Shown: piece by piece, positions 1 to 7,798 of the stretch
How positions within the stretch are numbered: position 1 is the first letter of the stretch
Layout of the letters: every line of letters starts with the position of its first letter
Virus record (IMG/VR): IMGVR_UViG_3300010935_000165
Coordinates: 1-36,787 of that record
Length of the DNA stretch: 36,787 nt
Direction: 5' to 3' (one strand)
Source: a virus
The notes under the pieces: generated by a model
What the model was told of the DNA's origin: nothing
Databases searched by the model: none
Seen by the model: only the letters and a program-made list of their open reading frames with translations
Translations under genes and position numbers: made by a program

Positions 1-152
1 CCTTTCTCCTCACATCTCCAAAGGTATTTTATCACATTCGCAGTGCATACCGCAGCAAGTCCTTTCTTGTTTTCAGTTGCGCTCTCAATAGCCTGAATAC
101 ATTCTACTCCGTTCTCTGATTTGTAGTGGTCTGGATTTATATTGTCTTTCAC
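1..152 (-). CDS. DUF3310 family protein, 3' part outside window
   Basis: Fifty codons are visible from a GTG start at 152 and the frame runs off the left edge. The product begins VKDNINPDHYKSENGVECIQ and contains NVIKYLWRCEEK. NPDHY followed by G(I/V)ECI and NVIKYLWR is the signature of the DUF3310 family, small phage proteins of unclear function sometimes labelled nucleotide-kinase-like. The GTG overlaps the TGA stop of the upstream gene (GTGA), so translation is probably coupled to it. Family members are usually 60-120 aa, so only the last part should be missing. Start choice is firm because of the overlap; the function is not known. Confidence 0.7.
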   Translation of the reverse strand, partial: MKDNINPDHYKSENGVECIQAIESATENKKGLAAVCTANVIKYLWRCEEK

Positions 153-589
153 AATGCTTTAATACCTACCACCTCTTCAGCCACAACCTCGATACAATAG
201 TTTGGATCAATTCCAAAAGTCCCTGCCATCTCTTTTAACTTCTTTTGAGAAATAGTTACAAGCTCCATAAATTGATCAGCGTCACGTAACTGCTCTTTTA
301 CCTTATAAATATTCACCGCTTTATTCACTTTCTTGTCTAATTTGTAGAATCCGTCGTCATTTTTACCACTCTCTAAAATTTCATGCATTATCGCCGTTTC
401 TAGGGCTTGTATCTCCATTTCGATACTAGCTGTAGCGTAAGAGTCCAAAAGCTCCATAGCGGTCGTTTGTAGAGCGTAAATTTTTTCCATCAAGAGTTTG
501 TATTCTTGAGACTGCATAACGTCATCCTTTTTAGAGAGAAGTTTCATTTTCTTGAGTTTTAACTCATTCAGTTGTTCTGATTTTGTCAT
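149..589 (-). CDS. coiled-coil protein of unknown function, early operon
   Basis: A 146-aa soluble, charged protein. The N-terminal 70 residues are Lys/Glu/Leu-rich helix with heptad-like spacing (LNELKLKKMKLLSKKDD), followed by a second helical segment around residues 80-130. No membrane segment, Cys cluster or known catalytic motif is visible, and I do not recognise the family. It is the first gene behind the leftward promoter at 612-640 and overlaps the DUF3310 gene by four bases. Position in an early-type operon next to DUF3310 suggests a role in takeover or replication, but that is inference from position only. Confidence 0.7.
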   Translation of the reverse strand: MTKSEQLNELKLKKMKLLSKKDDVMQSQEYKLLMEKIYALQTTAMELLDSYATASIEMEIQALETAIMHEILESGKNDDGFYKLDKKVNKAVNIYKVKEQLRDADQFMELVTISQKKLKEMAGTFGIDPNYCIEVVAEEVVGIKAL

Positions 590-611
590 GGTGGTTGTTT
601 AGATCGCCGAA

Positions 612-640
612 ATCTTACCCGAATGAATTTATTCTGTAAA
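612..640 (-). promoter_or_regulatory. sigma-70-type early promoter, leftward
   Basis: On the minus strand the -35 TTTACA and -10 TAAGAT are separated by exactly 17 bp, and TTC-GGCG follows the -10. It sits 23 bp upstream of the ATG at 589. The same -10/N3/GGCG arrangement occurs at three other promoters in the window (682-694, 27133-27145, 27491-27503). Confidence 0.7.
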
Positions 641-658
641 TAGAATCTCAATATTCTC

Positions 659-687
659 TTTACAAAGTCGGTTTGAATCGGTATGAT
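659..687 (+). promoter_or_regulatory. sigma-70-type promoter of the rightward SSB-like gene
   Basis: TTTACA (659-664), 17-bp spacer, TATGAT (682-687), then ATC-GGCG. The expected start site near 694 leaves a leader of about 20 nt before the ATG at 714, with no Shine-Dalgarno sequence in it. Confidence 0.7.
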
Positions 688-713
688 ATCGGCGTCATTT
701 AACCCAATAAACC

Positions 714-1319
714 ATGACATCATTCTTGCCAGCAGGGGTAGAACTACCCAAGAAAAAAAACGGCAGCTACATCAACAAGTTCGACGACGGGGAGACTCGA
801 TTTCGTATTCTTGAAATACCTGGTCTGACATTCTTTTCTGCTTTCTCTTTCGAGAAAGGCGAAAAAGGAGGATCCGTTCGAGGAAAAACAGTGGAAGAAG
901 TAGAAAACGCTGGATTCGCACTAGACGGATTTGGAGCAAAAGTGAAATTCACATTGGCGTTAAAAGTTCTTCACTTTAACAATCCGAAAAAACCTTCAGA
1001 TGGAGGTGCTGTTAAAATTCTTCAATTCACACAGGTGTCAATAATGGAGGCTTTCCAAAACTTTGAGTTATCAGAGGATTATGGAGACCTTACAAAATTT
1101 GACATCATAGTGACAAAAACAGGTGTTAAAAAGGACACAAAGTATTCTGTAATGCCAACACCTCCTCCATCAAAAGAGTTGGAAGTAATAACAGAAGCAT
1201 TCGAGGCCGCTCAAAGCATTGATCTTTCAAAACTACTAACAGACGAAAACCCTTTTGAGACTTCAGAGAACGTAGCAGCTCCAGAAAGTGTATCAGTAAG
1301 CGCAAAAGACATCTTCTAA
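714..1319 (+). CDS. phage single-stranded DNA-binding protein (gp32-like family)
   Basis: A 201-aa protein expected to coat single-stranded DNA during phage replication or recombination. The pattern GSYINKFDDGETRFRIL near residues 17-32, an aromatic beta-rich core, KILQFTQVSIMEAF (about 102-115), then the aspartate-rich DYGDLTKFDIIVTKTG...TKYSVMP (about 122-148) matches phage ssDNA-binding proteins that pair a DxE-R-FRIL N-terminus with YDI..T..G...T.Y...P. The C-terminus ends KDIF after a disordered tail, as SSBs often have a short terminal peptide for partner binding. It is the only plus-strand gene in the window, has its own strong promoter and ends at a hairpin terminator, so it is expressed alone. 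The family call is by motif memory, not by search. Confidence 0.65.
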   Translation: MTSFLPAGVELPKKKNGSYINKFDDGETRFRILEIPGLTFFSAFSFEKGEKGGSVRGKTVEEVENAGFALDGFGAKVKFTLALKVLHFNNPKKPSDGGAVKILQFTQVSIMEAFQNFELSEDYGDLTKFDIIVTKTGVKKDTKYSVMPTPPPSKELEVITEAFEAAQSIDLSKLLTDENPFETSENVAAPESVSVSAKDIF

Positions 1320-1328
1320 GCTAGACAC

Positions 1329-1359
1329 AAAAAAAGCCTCTTCCGAAAGGAGGAGGCTT
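1329..1359 (-). terminator. rho-independent terminator of the late operon, shared with the SSB-like gene
   Basis: Stem 1334-1344 pairs with 1349-1359 (11 bp, one G-T pair) around a GAAA tetraloop. Read on the minus strand the stem is followed by seven T residues, so it is the canonical end of the leftward late operon. The plus-strand side has only GTTTG, so for the SSB-like transcript it is a weaker terminator. Confidence 0.85.
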
Positions 1360-1374
1360 GTTTGACCTGAGAGA

Positions 1375-1599
1375 CTAAAATTCTTTCTTTGATACTGATT
1401 CGTGCCCTATCTTCAGTAATCCCCGTAAAGCAGTAACAACTGAAGCAACTGTAATTGAGAATAGCGCCGATAGTGTCCATTCTTCCAAGGGAAGTATAGA
1501 AAGGCTTGTCAATAACACTGGCACAAAATTCGAAAGGAATGTGTGGGCAGCTGAAATAAGGTGTCTTTTTAGACCTGTTGTTTCTGTAAGCGTAGTCAT
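1375..1599 (-). CDS. small membrane protein, holin-like, last late gene
   Basis: A 74-aa protein when started at the ATG (MTTLTETTGLKRHL); the frame extends seven codons further to a TTG, but the ATG has the A-rich leader typical here. Two hydrophobic stretches are visible, about residues 23-38 (FLSNFVPVLLTSLSIL) and 44-62 (LSALFSITVASVVTALRGL), with a charged C-terminal tail (KIGHESVSKKEF). This size and layout fit holins of the two-helix type. It is followed directly by the operon terminator and preceded by another hydrophobic mini-protein. The endolysin-type amidase lies far upstream in the same operon, so holin is likely but not proven. Confidence 0.6.
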   Translation of the reverse strand: MTTLTETTGLKRHLISAAHTFLSNFVPVLLTSLSILPLEEWTLSALFSITVASVVTALRGLLKIGHESVSKKEF

Positions 1600-1640
1600 T
1601 CTTTTATAAGTAATATTCAACAGTATTGTAGTTTTTTATG

Positions 1641-1745
1641 TTAAAAAAAGAAAGCTAATATATAAAGTACCCCAAGGAGAGGGTGTAATGAAAAGCATAG
1701 GCAACCAAGAATAATAAAGAAAGCTATTTGTGCTAGTTTTTGCAT
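1641..1745 (-). CDS. 34-aa hydrophobic membrane peptide
   Basis: A frame of 34 codons, ATG at 1745 and TAA at 1641-1643, lying in the gap between the 918-aa gene and the holin-like gene. The product MQKLAQIAFFIILGCLCFSL plus 14 further residues is almost entirely hydrophobic and would span the membrane once or twice. Length, overlap-free position and lack of charged residues suggest an antiholin or accessory lysis peptide. Evidence is limited to composition and the close gene spacing; a random AT-rich frame cannot be excluded. Confidence 0.5.
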   Translation of the reverse strand: MQKLAQIAFFIILGCLCFSLHPLLGVLYILAFFF

Positions 1746-1756
1746 AGTGCTTGTGG

Positions 1757-4513
1757 TTACTTCTTTTTGCTTGCCTTGTCATACGCTTCTTTTAACTGGG
1801 CCTTGGTTTTAACCTTAGAAGTGTTAAATACTGCTATATGATCTTCTATTGTTCTGTTATATGTAGCCCCATCATCTATATTTTTAAATAAAACCCCGTC
1901 ATAATTATTTTTCTTTGCCCATCTGGCGATTTGGTCGGTTGTCTTCGTGCCTCTCCCGCCCATTTCATCGGGGGTCTTGATTTCTTCCCATAAGCTTTTT
2001 TTTGCATCAACTTTAAGGAAGTTCCCATCAGTATCTATAACGGCTTCATATATTTTGCTTTTTAGGGTGCCATTGTCTCTATAAAACACATTGTACATTG
2101 GGTGGGTTTCATCGATCTTATTCTTTTTGACAAAATCAATGCTTTTCTCTAGTCCAAAATCGTCTGCTGAAGATTCATTATTTGTAAAAAAGTTAATTCC
2201 TCCCTTTTTAAATTCTTTAAACTTTGCCCCCGCTGAAGTTCCGTGGTAAAAAATTTTCTGCGATTTCAAAAACTCATTAAAGCTCTTCCCTTCTGCTACT
2301 GCTTTTTGTATTTCTTTTTCCATGCCGCCCACCTTACTCGTTACTTCTTTCTTTGGCAAGGTGGATCTTGAGGCTGTTCCTGCCTTGCTTAAAGGCTTTT
2401 CTGGGGTCTTCTTTGCTTTGTTTACGATCTTAGAATCGATACTCTTCTCCCTTTCAGCGAACCCTTTCTCAGTTCCTTTCTGTACATCATTTCTAAATCT
2501 AAGTTGTTCTAGTGCCTTTTCTTGCTGAGCCTTTGTACCACCTGCAAATGCAACTTTCTGCCTTTCTGATAACTTGCTAACAAGTGCCTTATCAGAAGAA
2601 GACATAGCAACACCACTTGCCACAGGTGCTTTAGCAACCGCTGGTCTCACCGCTCTTTCTGCCTCTCTTGTAGACAAAGACTTCTCTTTAAGTGGTATAA
2701 CTCCTGTTGATCCTACCTCTGTTCGTGGGGATCCTGCTTTTGGAGAAGGAAGTGCAAGGGTGTTTTGAGAAGGGGTTGCATTATCCGTAAAACTTGATAC
2801 GGTTGCCGCATCTTTAACAACCTCACCTTGGATTGGATTTATTTTAGTGTCGGCGTTTACATTATCTGGCACTCGCTCGTTTAGGATTTTTGCCTTATCT
2901 AGTGCGTTTTTTGTCCACTTAAAAGGCTTTCCTATTGCATTGGCGAACTCTCCTATCAATCGAGGGCTAGCAAGTGCCAATCCTGATAAAAAGGCGGGGT
3001 TTAAAAGTTGTCCAAAAATAACCCCTCCACCAGTAACAACTCCAGCAAGACCTCTTGCTAAAAGAGGGCTTAAGCTTTGCCCTGCAAGCTGTCCTTTTAG
3101 GTTTTTTCCGCTATACGACTCCAACAACTCTATCATGTCCTTTCTGAATGGAAAGTTGTCTCGAAGAGAGGCTGAGATTTTAGTGATAGCAGTTTGGGGG
3201 TTCACCTTTCGCCCTAATGATAAAGTTGTTGTTATGTCTTCAATTTCCCTTGAAATAGCCTCATAGGTTGAGCTCATTTTTTCGTACTCTGGAACCTCTG
3301 AGATTATTTTTTCCTTAATTTTTTTAGAAAACTGAGTATGAATTCTGTCTGAAAGTCCAGTGTCTGGGGTTCCTCTCCACCCTTCACTCACCCTTTGCTT
3401 TAATATGTCCAAACCTGCAGGAGTTGTGTCTTCCCAGTTCATAAGGTCGTCAAATGTATCTTGCAGCTCAACCTTCCCTTGAGAGCTTTTTCTCAACTTC
3501 GACCCTGAAAAGTCAAGAACTGGTCCATCCTTTCCCGACATAACCTTTACCTTGCTGTCGCTTAAGGCTTTCAGAAAGTCATTCCTTATGTCATCAATGT
3601 CAATCGGTGTTTTGTTTGCCTCTACCTTTGCGAATTCTTCGCCATACAAAGCCCTTCTTGAATCTTTAACCTTATTCAGGGCTCCCTTTACATCACCAAG
3701 GGTTTGCTCTGCTGTTATCTCTCCTCTAAGTGCCTTCTGGAAATCATTTGATTTTGAAATGGACTGCCTAAACGCCTCTTTTATTGTTTCTGCGCTTGTG
3801 CTGGTCGTTTTTGCTAAAATATTCGCCCCTGCGTCCAAAGGGAGAGATGCAATCTTTTTTCCTGCAATTACAGCACCTTTTCCTGTCATCTCTGCCCCTC
3901 TTACGGTCTGCTTAACTCCTTCTGTAAGTGCTTTTTGTGCCTGTTTTGGAATAAATGGCAAGGACTCGGCAAGATTTACCACTGCCTCTTGAACATCTGG
4001 AGGCAAGGTGTGAAACTTACTCATTAATGTTTGAACAGATCCTGTTTCTACAAGCTTTTGTACCTCTGGAGCAGCAGCACCAAATGCAGCACCTGCACCT
4101 GCTCCAATAGGAGTAACTCCTGCAGCAGCCGTCAAAGCCCCTGCTCCTATTCTTTGTATTCCTTGACCGAATTGCTCAAATCTATTTAAAAGATCGCGGC
4201 TATCAGTAGATACAGGATCTTCTCTTCCTGCTACAAACGTGTCTGATTTAAAGGCTCCTGCTACATCACCAAGCCCAGCGCCAACCTTTTCCACCCCAGC
4301 CTTTGCAATCGAGGGAATAGCCTTTATTGCCATTCCTGTCCTGTCAGCAAGGCTTGCACCTTGCTGTGGCTGCGCCTGCTGTTGTACTACAACCCCTTTA
4401 TATTGTGGGTATTTCTCAGTCACCTTCTGGGTTAAATCAGAATCACTTACCCCATCATAAGCACCTGGAAATTTAGTTCTTATTTTTTCTGCGAATTGTT
4501 GCTCTGTAATCAT
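1757..4513 (-). CDS. large virion protein with C-terminal ADP-ribosyltransferase-like domain
   Basis: A 918-aa protein, last large late gene. The N-terminus (MITEQQFAEKIRTKFPGAYD) resembles the short start seen on many phage internal virion proteins; residues 60-200 are Ala/Gly-rich with hydrophobic patches, 200-440 are helical, 475-530 contain two Gly/Leu-rich possible membrane segments, and 560-750 are low-complexity linker. From residue 754 the sequence reads IFYHGTS..., then INFFTNNESSADDFG, a variable part, then NYDGVLFKN (about 870-878) and an acidic end. That is the layout of the ART-PolyVal group of ADP-ribosyltransferases (YHGT start, F(F)T..A, yDGv). Likely role: an ejected internal protein that delivers a modifying enzyme into the host. 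Domain assignment is by motif, the target is unknown. Confidence 0.65.
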   Translation of the reverse strand: MITEQQFAEKIRTKFPGAYDGVSDSDLTQKVTEKYPQYKGVVVQQQAQPQQGASLADRTGMAIKAIPSIAKAGVEKVGAGLGDVAGAFKSDTFVAGREDPVSTDSRDLLNRFEQFGQGIQRIGAGALTAAAGVTPIGAGAGAAFGAAAPEVQKLVETGSVQTLMSKFHTLPPDVQEAVVNLAESLPFIPKQAQKALTEGVKQTVRGAEMTGKGAVIAGKKIASLPLDAGANILAKTTSTSAETIKEAFRQSISKSNDFQKALRGEITAEQTLGDVKGALNKVKDSRRALYGEEFAKVEANKTPIDIDDIRNDFLKALSDSKVKVMSGKDGPVLDFSGSKLRKSSQGKVELQDTFDDLMNWEDTTPAGLDILKQRVSEGWRGTPDTGLSDRIHTQFSKKIKEKIISEVPEYEKMSSTYEAISREIEDITTTLSLGRKVNPQTAITKISASLRDNFPFRKDMIELLESYSGKNLKGQLAGQSLSPLLARGLAGVVTGGGVIFGQLLNPAFLSGLALASPRLIGEFANAIGKPFKWTKNALDKAKILNERVPDNVNADTKINPIQGEVVKDAATVSSFTDNATPSQNTLALPSPKAGSPRTEVGSTGVIPLKEKSLSTREAERAVRPAVAKAPVASGVAMSSSDKALVSKLSERQKVAFAGGTKAQQEKALEQLRFRNDVQKGTEKGFAEREKSIDSKIVNKAKKTPEKPLSKAGTASRSTLPKKEVTSKVGGMEKEIQKAVAEGKSFNEFLKSQKIFYHGTSAGAKFKEFKKGGINFFTNNESSADDFGLEKSIDFVKKNKIDETHPMYNVFYRDNGTLKSKIYEAVIDTDGNFLKVDAKKSLWEEIKTPDEMGGRGTKTTDQIARWAKKNNYDGVLFKNIDDGATYNRTIEDHIAVFNTSKVKTKAQLKEAYDKASKKK

Positions 4514-4514
4514 A

Positions 4515-6560
4515 TTATTGAAATAGTCCTAATGGGTCACCTGCGACTTTTGATCCTATACCGAGAGGGTCTCTTTGCTGCGAAATCATCGGAGCCGCAA
4601 TTCTTTGCTTTGCAGCTGATATAATATCTTCACTTTGACCAGTTTCTGCAAAAAAGTTATTTATAACAAGATCTCTATTTGCTCTCTTTTGAGCAATTAC
4701 CCCCTCTGTGTCTCCTGGCTGCGGAAAGTATTGCTGCTCGGCGTTTGCAAACTCCGAATCAGCAATCACTGCCCCTGATTCCCTACGAAGAACGGCGTTT
4801 ATGAAGTTTCTCGTAGCCTGCTCGTACCTTTGTTCGTTTTCTGATTTAAACTGATTCGGAACATACTGGCCGCCAATCTGAAACCCAAGAAATGAGTGCC
4901 TAAAATCATCTATCCCAATTTCTCCATCCGCCCCTCTTGAAGACTCCTCAATTTGCTTCATTATATTATTTGCATCAAAAGTTCTTCCTGCGTAATTCCA
5001 CACCGTTCCTTGTGACTGAGTTTTGAATTTTGGGTTAAACTCTGGTTTATTCTCGATTCCGATAAAATCAAAGTGCCCTTTGTCATTCGGACTTGCACTT
5101 TGCACCCATCCATTTTCTTCCAATAATGGCTTCACTTTTGCTATGTAAGCATGGTCTGGAAAAATATCCACAGATAGTCCTTTTTCGTGATTGCTCTCCC
5201 CAACGTTGGCAACAAGATGCCCAGATTGTCGTAATATCTCGGCAGCAAGGTTTGGATTTGTTCTGTCAAATGGAACACCAAAACGAGAAGCCATTGCTCC
5301 AATAGTATCTGCCTGATTTCTAGTAGTAGAAGTATCAACTGCACCTATTTTCAATTCTCCAAGCCCTAAGTTTTTCGCCATTTCATTTGTACTGGCAAAT
5401 GAAGCCATCGCTCCAGAGTCAAGCCTCACCTCTCTTCCCCCAAAATTACCTGTAATAATATCCCCAGTAGGTATGTAAGAACTTGGTCCACTTGTTTTCT
5501 TTTTTAACTCACCAGTAATAGGATTAAAGGCGTAAACATCTTCCCCTGATTTTATGGCCTTAAATTGAGCATCCTTTTTCTCACTTGCCCCCACCTCGTT
5601 ACTCACCGCAGAATCAAACTGTTCCTGATTTATTACTCCTGACTCAAAAAGTCTTTGAAGTGCTTGTACATTGTTTTCAACATCACTTTGCCCTATCTGG
5701 TTCGCCTGTTTCAGAGATTTATCTAAACTTGCTTGTGCTTGCTGCATTTTCATCTCGTCCCCCTTTGCGGATGCTTCCTGAAAGGCTTGTGCCTGTGCAA
5801 TTATTCCACTTGCCATAAATCCTGGCATTCCATCTTTTTCTAAAATAGAAGAAAGTGCATCTGCTCCCATTCCTGCAATAACAGAAGGGTCTTGAGATAA
5901 AACAAACTCCCTTGTTTTTGTAGCGGCTGCTTTCTCTTGTTCTCTTAAATTAAAACCTTGGTCTATTTGTGCAAGTTGCGCCTGATATTGAGAAGCAGAA
6001 CTAGCTTTTCCTTGCCTTACCGCCTGCTCAAGTTTCTGGTTCACTATTTGCCTTTGCATACTCGCGAGAGAATCAGACTTCCTTTGAATATCTAGCTGAG
6101 TATCTAACGGAGCTCTTGCTGCACCTGCCAATTGATTTCTAGCAGAAAACTGTGCGCCTCCTCCAGAAGCAGTACTGGCCCTTAATGAAGATGACATTGA
6201 TTCAACCTGAGTGGCGGACTGTGCTCTTCTAAGGTTTGCCAATTCCTGCGTCTTCCTTTCATACTCTTGGGATTGAGCAAGTTTTTGATCGAACTCGTAC
6301 TGTCTTTGTTTTTCTGCCTCAGCGGCTAAAACCTGTTGTTCTGATCTTGCTTGCTCTCTTTGTACATCAAGTTGCGTTCTTTGTGGTGCAGAAGTAACAG
6401 GTGCTTGTGCAGCAGGTGTTCGTGTAGCAGGTGCCTTTGCAGCAGGTGCTTTTGTAGCAGTAACGCTACCAGTAGCAGCAAGCTCCGCACGCTGTTGTGG
6501 TGCCAACTTGCTTGGGTCTGAAATGTCTACCGCTATTCCTGTGCCTTTTTTTATAGCCAT
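4515..6560 (-). CDS. internal virion protein with M15 peptidase-like (VanY-type) domain
   Basis: 681 aa. Residues 33-60 are an Ala/Pro/Thr repeat linker, 60-220 a Gln/Ala-rich coiled coil, and 415-505 a domain with SNHEKGLSVDI (456-466) followed by GHFDF (495-499). H458, D465 and H496 are placed like the zinc ligands of D-Ala-D-Ala carboxypeptidases of peptidase family M15. The general base, normally Glu in ExxH, is Asp493 here, so activity may be altered. The C-terminal 170 residues are helical and Gln/Glu-rich. Position between the collar fibre and the 918-aa protein, plus size, fits an ejected podoviral internal protein that opens peptidoglycan during entry. It is separated from the next gene by one base. 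Confidence 0.65.
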   Translation of the reverse strand: MAIKKGTGIAVDISDPSKLAPQQRAELAATGSVTATKAPAAKAPATRTPAAQAPVTSAPQRTQLDVQREQARSEQQVLAAEAEKQRQYEFDQKLAQSQEYERKTQELANLRRAQSATQVESMSSSLRASTASGGGAQFSARNQLAGAARAPLDTQLDIQRKSDSLASMQRQIVNQKLEQAVRQGKASSASQYQAQLAQIDQGFNLREQEKAAATKTREFVLSQDPSVIAGMGADALSSILEKDGMPGFMASGIIAQAQAFQEASAKGDEMKMQQAQASLDKSLKQANQIGQSDVENNVQALQRLFESGVINQEQFDSAVSNEVGASEKKDAQFKAIKSGEDVYAFNPITGELKKKTSGPSSYIPTGDIITGNFGGREVRLDSGAMASFASTNEMAKNLGLGELKIGAVDTSTTRNQADTIGAMASRFGVPFDRTNPNLAAEILRQSGHLVANVGESNHEKGLSVDIFPDHAYIAKVKPLLEENGWVQSASPNDKGHFDFIGIENKPEFNPKFKTQSQGTVWNYAGRTFDANNIMKQIEESSRGADGEIGIDDFRHSFLGFQIGGQYVPNQFKSENEQRYEQATRNFINAVLRRESGAVIADSEFANAEQQYFPQPGDTEGVIAQKRANRDLVINNFFAETGQSEDIISAAKQRIAAPMISQQRDPLGIGSKVAGDPLGLFQ

Positions 6561-6564
6561 GGTT

Positions 6565-7794
6565 TTAGGTTTTAATTATGTAGTTCACCGTGAACGATGG
6601 TTGCATATTATTGTGCGCTCCTCCCCCTCCAGTGTTATCGTGATACGTTGATTGAAGTGTTTTATTATAATTAAATCCACCACTATCATAGGTGGCTAAC
6701 CCAAGTGTTGTATCTCCTCCTGGACCAAATTGCTGTGTCGCCGTATGCGTATGCGCTGGCATCTCCGCCGTAAGAAGCGTGTGCGTTTCTGTACCTGTTT
6801 TACTCCCCAAAGTGTGAGCAGTAGCATCTGCCGCATCACCTGTTCCAGATCCTATAGCAGAACGTCCTCTACCGTCTGGCAAATTAAAGGTAGTTGACCC
6901 GTCACCTACTCCATACGTTGTCCCGATAACAGCAAAAAGTGCTGCGTAAGTTGTTCTTGAAACTGCCGTAGCATCACACAAAAGAAATCCAGTAGGCGCT
7001 GCAGCACCTCCATACATCCTTATTTCACCAGGAAAACTAGCAATAAACCCATCGGGAATTTGCCCAACTGAATTTAAAAGCGCTACCTTTCCAACGTCCG
7101 CAGCTCCAGAACTTGTAGAAACAAAAGTCGTTGTGTCTGTACGATCAACCGCAATAACTCCAGCGGTTACCGTTACCCCGTCTCCTCCTGTTACTCCTGC
7201 CCCAGTTCCAAAAGGAGTGCTAGAAACTCCATCGTTCGAGTAAAGCCATTGCCCTGTTGCGTTACTATAAATCCAGAAAGGCTCGTTTGCTGTTCCGTTT
7301 GCTGCAAAAACTGTTATATCTTCTGCTACTCCTCTTCCTACTTTCCATTGTGTTCCCCCTGAATTTATCTCTCCCTTTAAGGCTTTTGTCATTGCCTTAA
7401 AATCTAAAGGCGAAATAGAAATACGCACCTCAGAACCTTGTGGGTGATTCGATGGTACTCTTGCTGCTAGCCCACTTTCATAGTCAACTTCTCCAGTCGA
7501 TGTTTCGGAAGGATTTATCCCTCTTTGCGCCGTACTCGTCAAAGTTATTGTTTTTCCGTCTGCACTTAACCCTCCAGCTGGTACGTAAATCATTTCGGGG
7601 TAGCCTGTAATAGCGTTCCTAATAACAATAACCATTGCCTTTGTAGGTATTGTAGCATCAGGATATTGTATTGCCTCTGATAGAGAAATAACCAGTCCAG
7701 TAGAGTTTAAAGACTGCGCTAGTTTTGGGTTTGGTATAGCCACTGTCTCAAGTTCTCCTTGGAAGTGGTCTGGGAATGAAGTTATGTTTGCCAT
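6565..7794 (-). CDS. tail fibre protein with phage tail collar domain
   Basis: 409 aa. Residues 1-150 are a beta-rich N-terminal part (ITSFPDHFQGELETVAIPNP), and about 255-320 contain the collar-domain pattern GEIRMYGGAAAPTGFLLCDA...YAALFAVIGTTYGVGDGSTTFNLPDGRGR. The C-terminus has EMPAHTHT, a Gly/His-rich stretch and MQPSFTVNYIIKT, the usual end of collar-domain short tail fibres. Such proteins trimerise at the tail tip and bind the host surface. It lies between the tail-nozzle-like gene and the internal virion proteins, as in podoviruses. The family call is secure; receptor unknown. Confidence 0.85.
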   Translation of the reverse strand: MANITSFPDHFQGELETVAIPNPKLAQSLNSTGLVISLSEAIQYPDATIPTKAMVIVIRNAITGYPEMIYVPAGGLSADGKTITLTSTAQRGINPSETSTGEVDYESGLAARVPSNHPQGSEVRISISPLDFKAMTKALKGEINSGGTQWKVGRGVAEDITVFAANGTANEPFWIYSNATGQWLYSNDGVSSTPFGTGAGVTGGDGVTVTAGVIAVDRTDTTTFVSTSSGAADVGKVALLNSVGQIPDGFIASFPGEIRMYGGAAAPTGFLLCDATAVSRTTYAALFAVIGTTYGVGDGSTTFNLPDGRGRSAIGSGTGDAADATAHTLGSKTGTETHTLLTAEMPAHTHTATQQFGPGGDTTLGLATYDSGGFNYNKTLQSTYHDNTGGGGAHNNMQPSFTVNYIIKT

Positions 7795-7798
7795 ATTT

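Larger units (their letters stand above)
605..694. repeat. inverted repeat joining two divergent promoters
   Basis: The 15-bp arm at 605-619 (CGCCGAAATCTTACC) and the reverse complement of 680-694 (CGCCGATATCATACC) agree at 13 of 15 positions. Each arm covers the -10 box and discriminator of one of the two divergent promoters. It may be a pair of operator half-sites, or simply two copies of one promoter class facing outward. Confidence 0.6.

Noticed and set aside
714-1319. Minus-strand frame 767-952 opposite the SSB-like gene
   Set aside because: The SSB-like gene has promoter, terminator and family motifs; the opposite frame has none.
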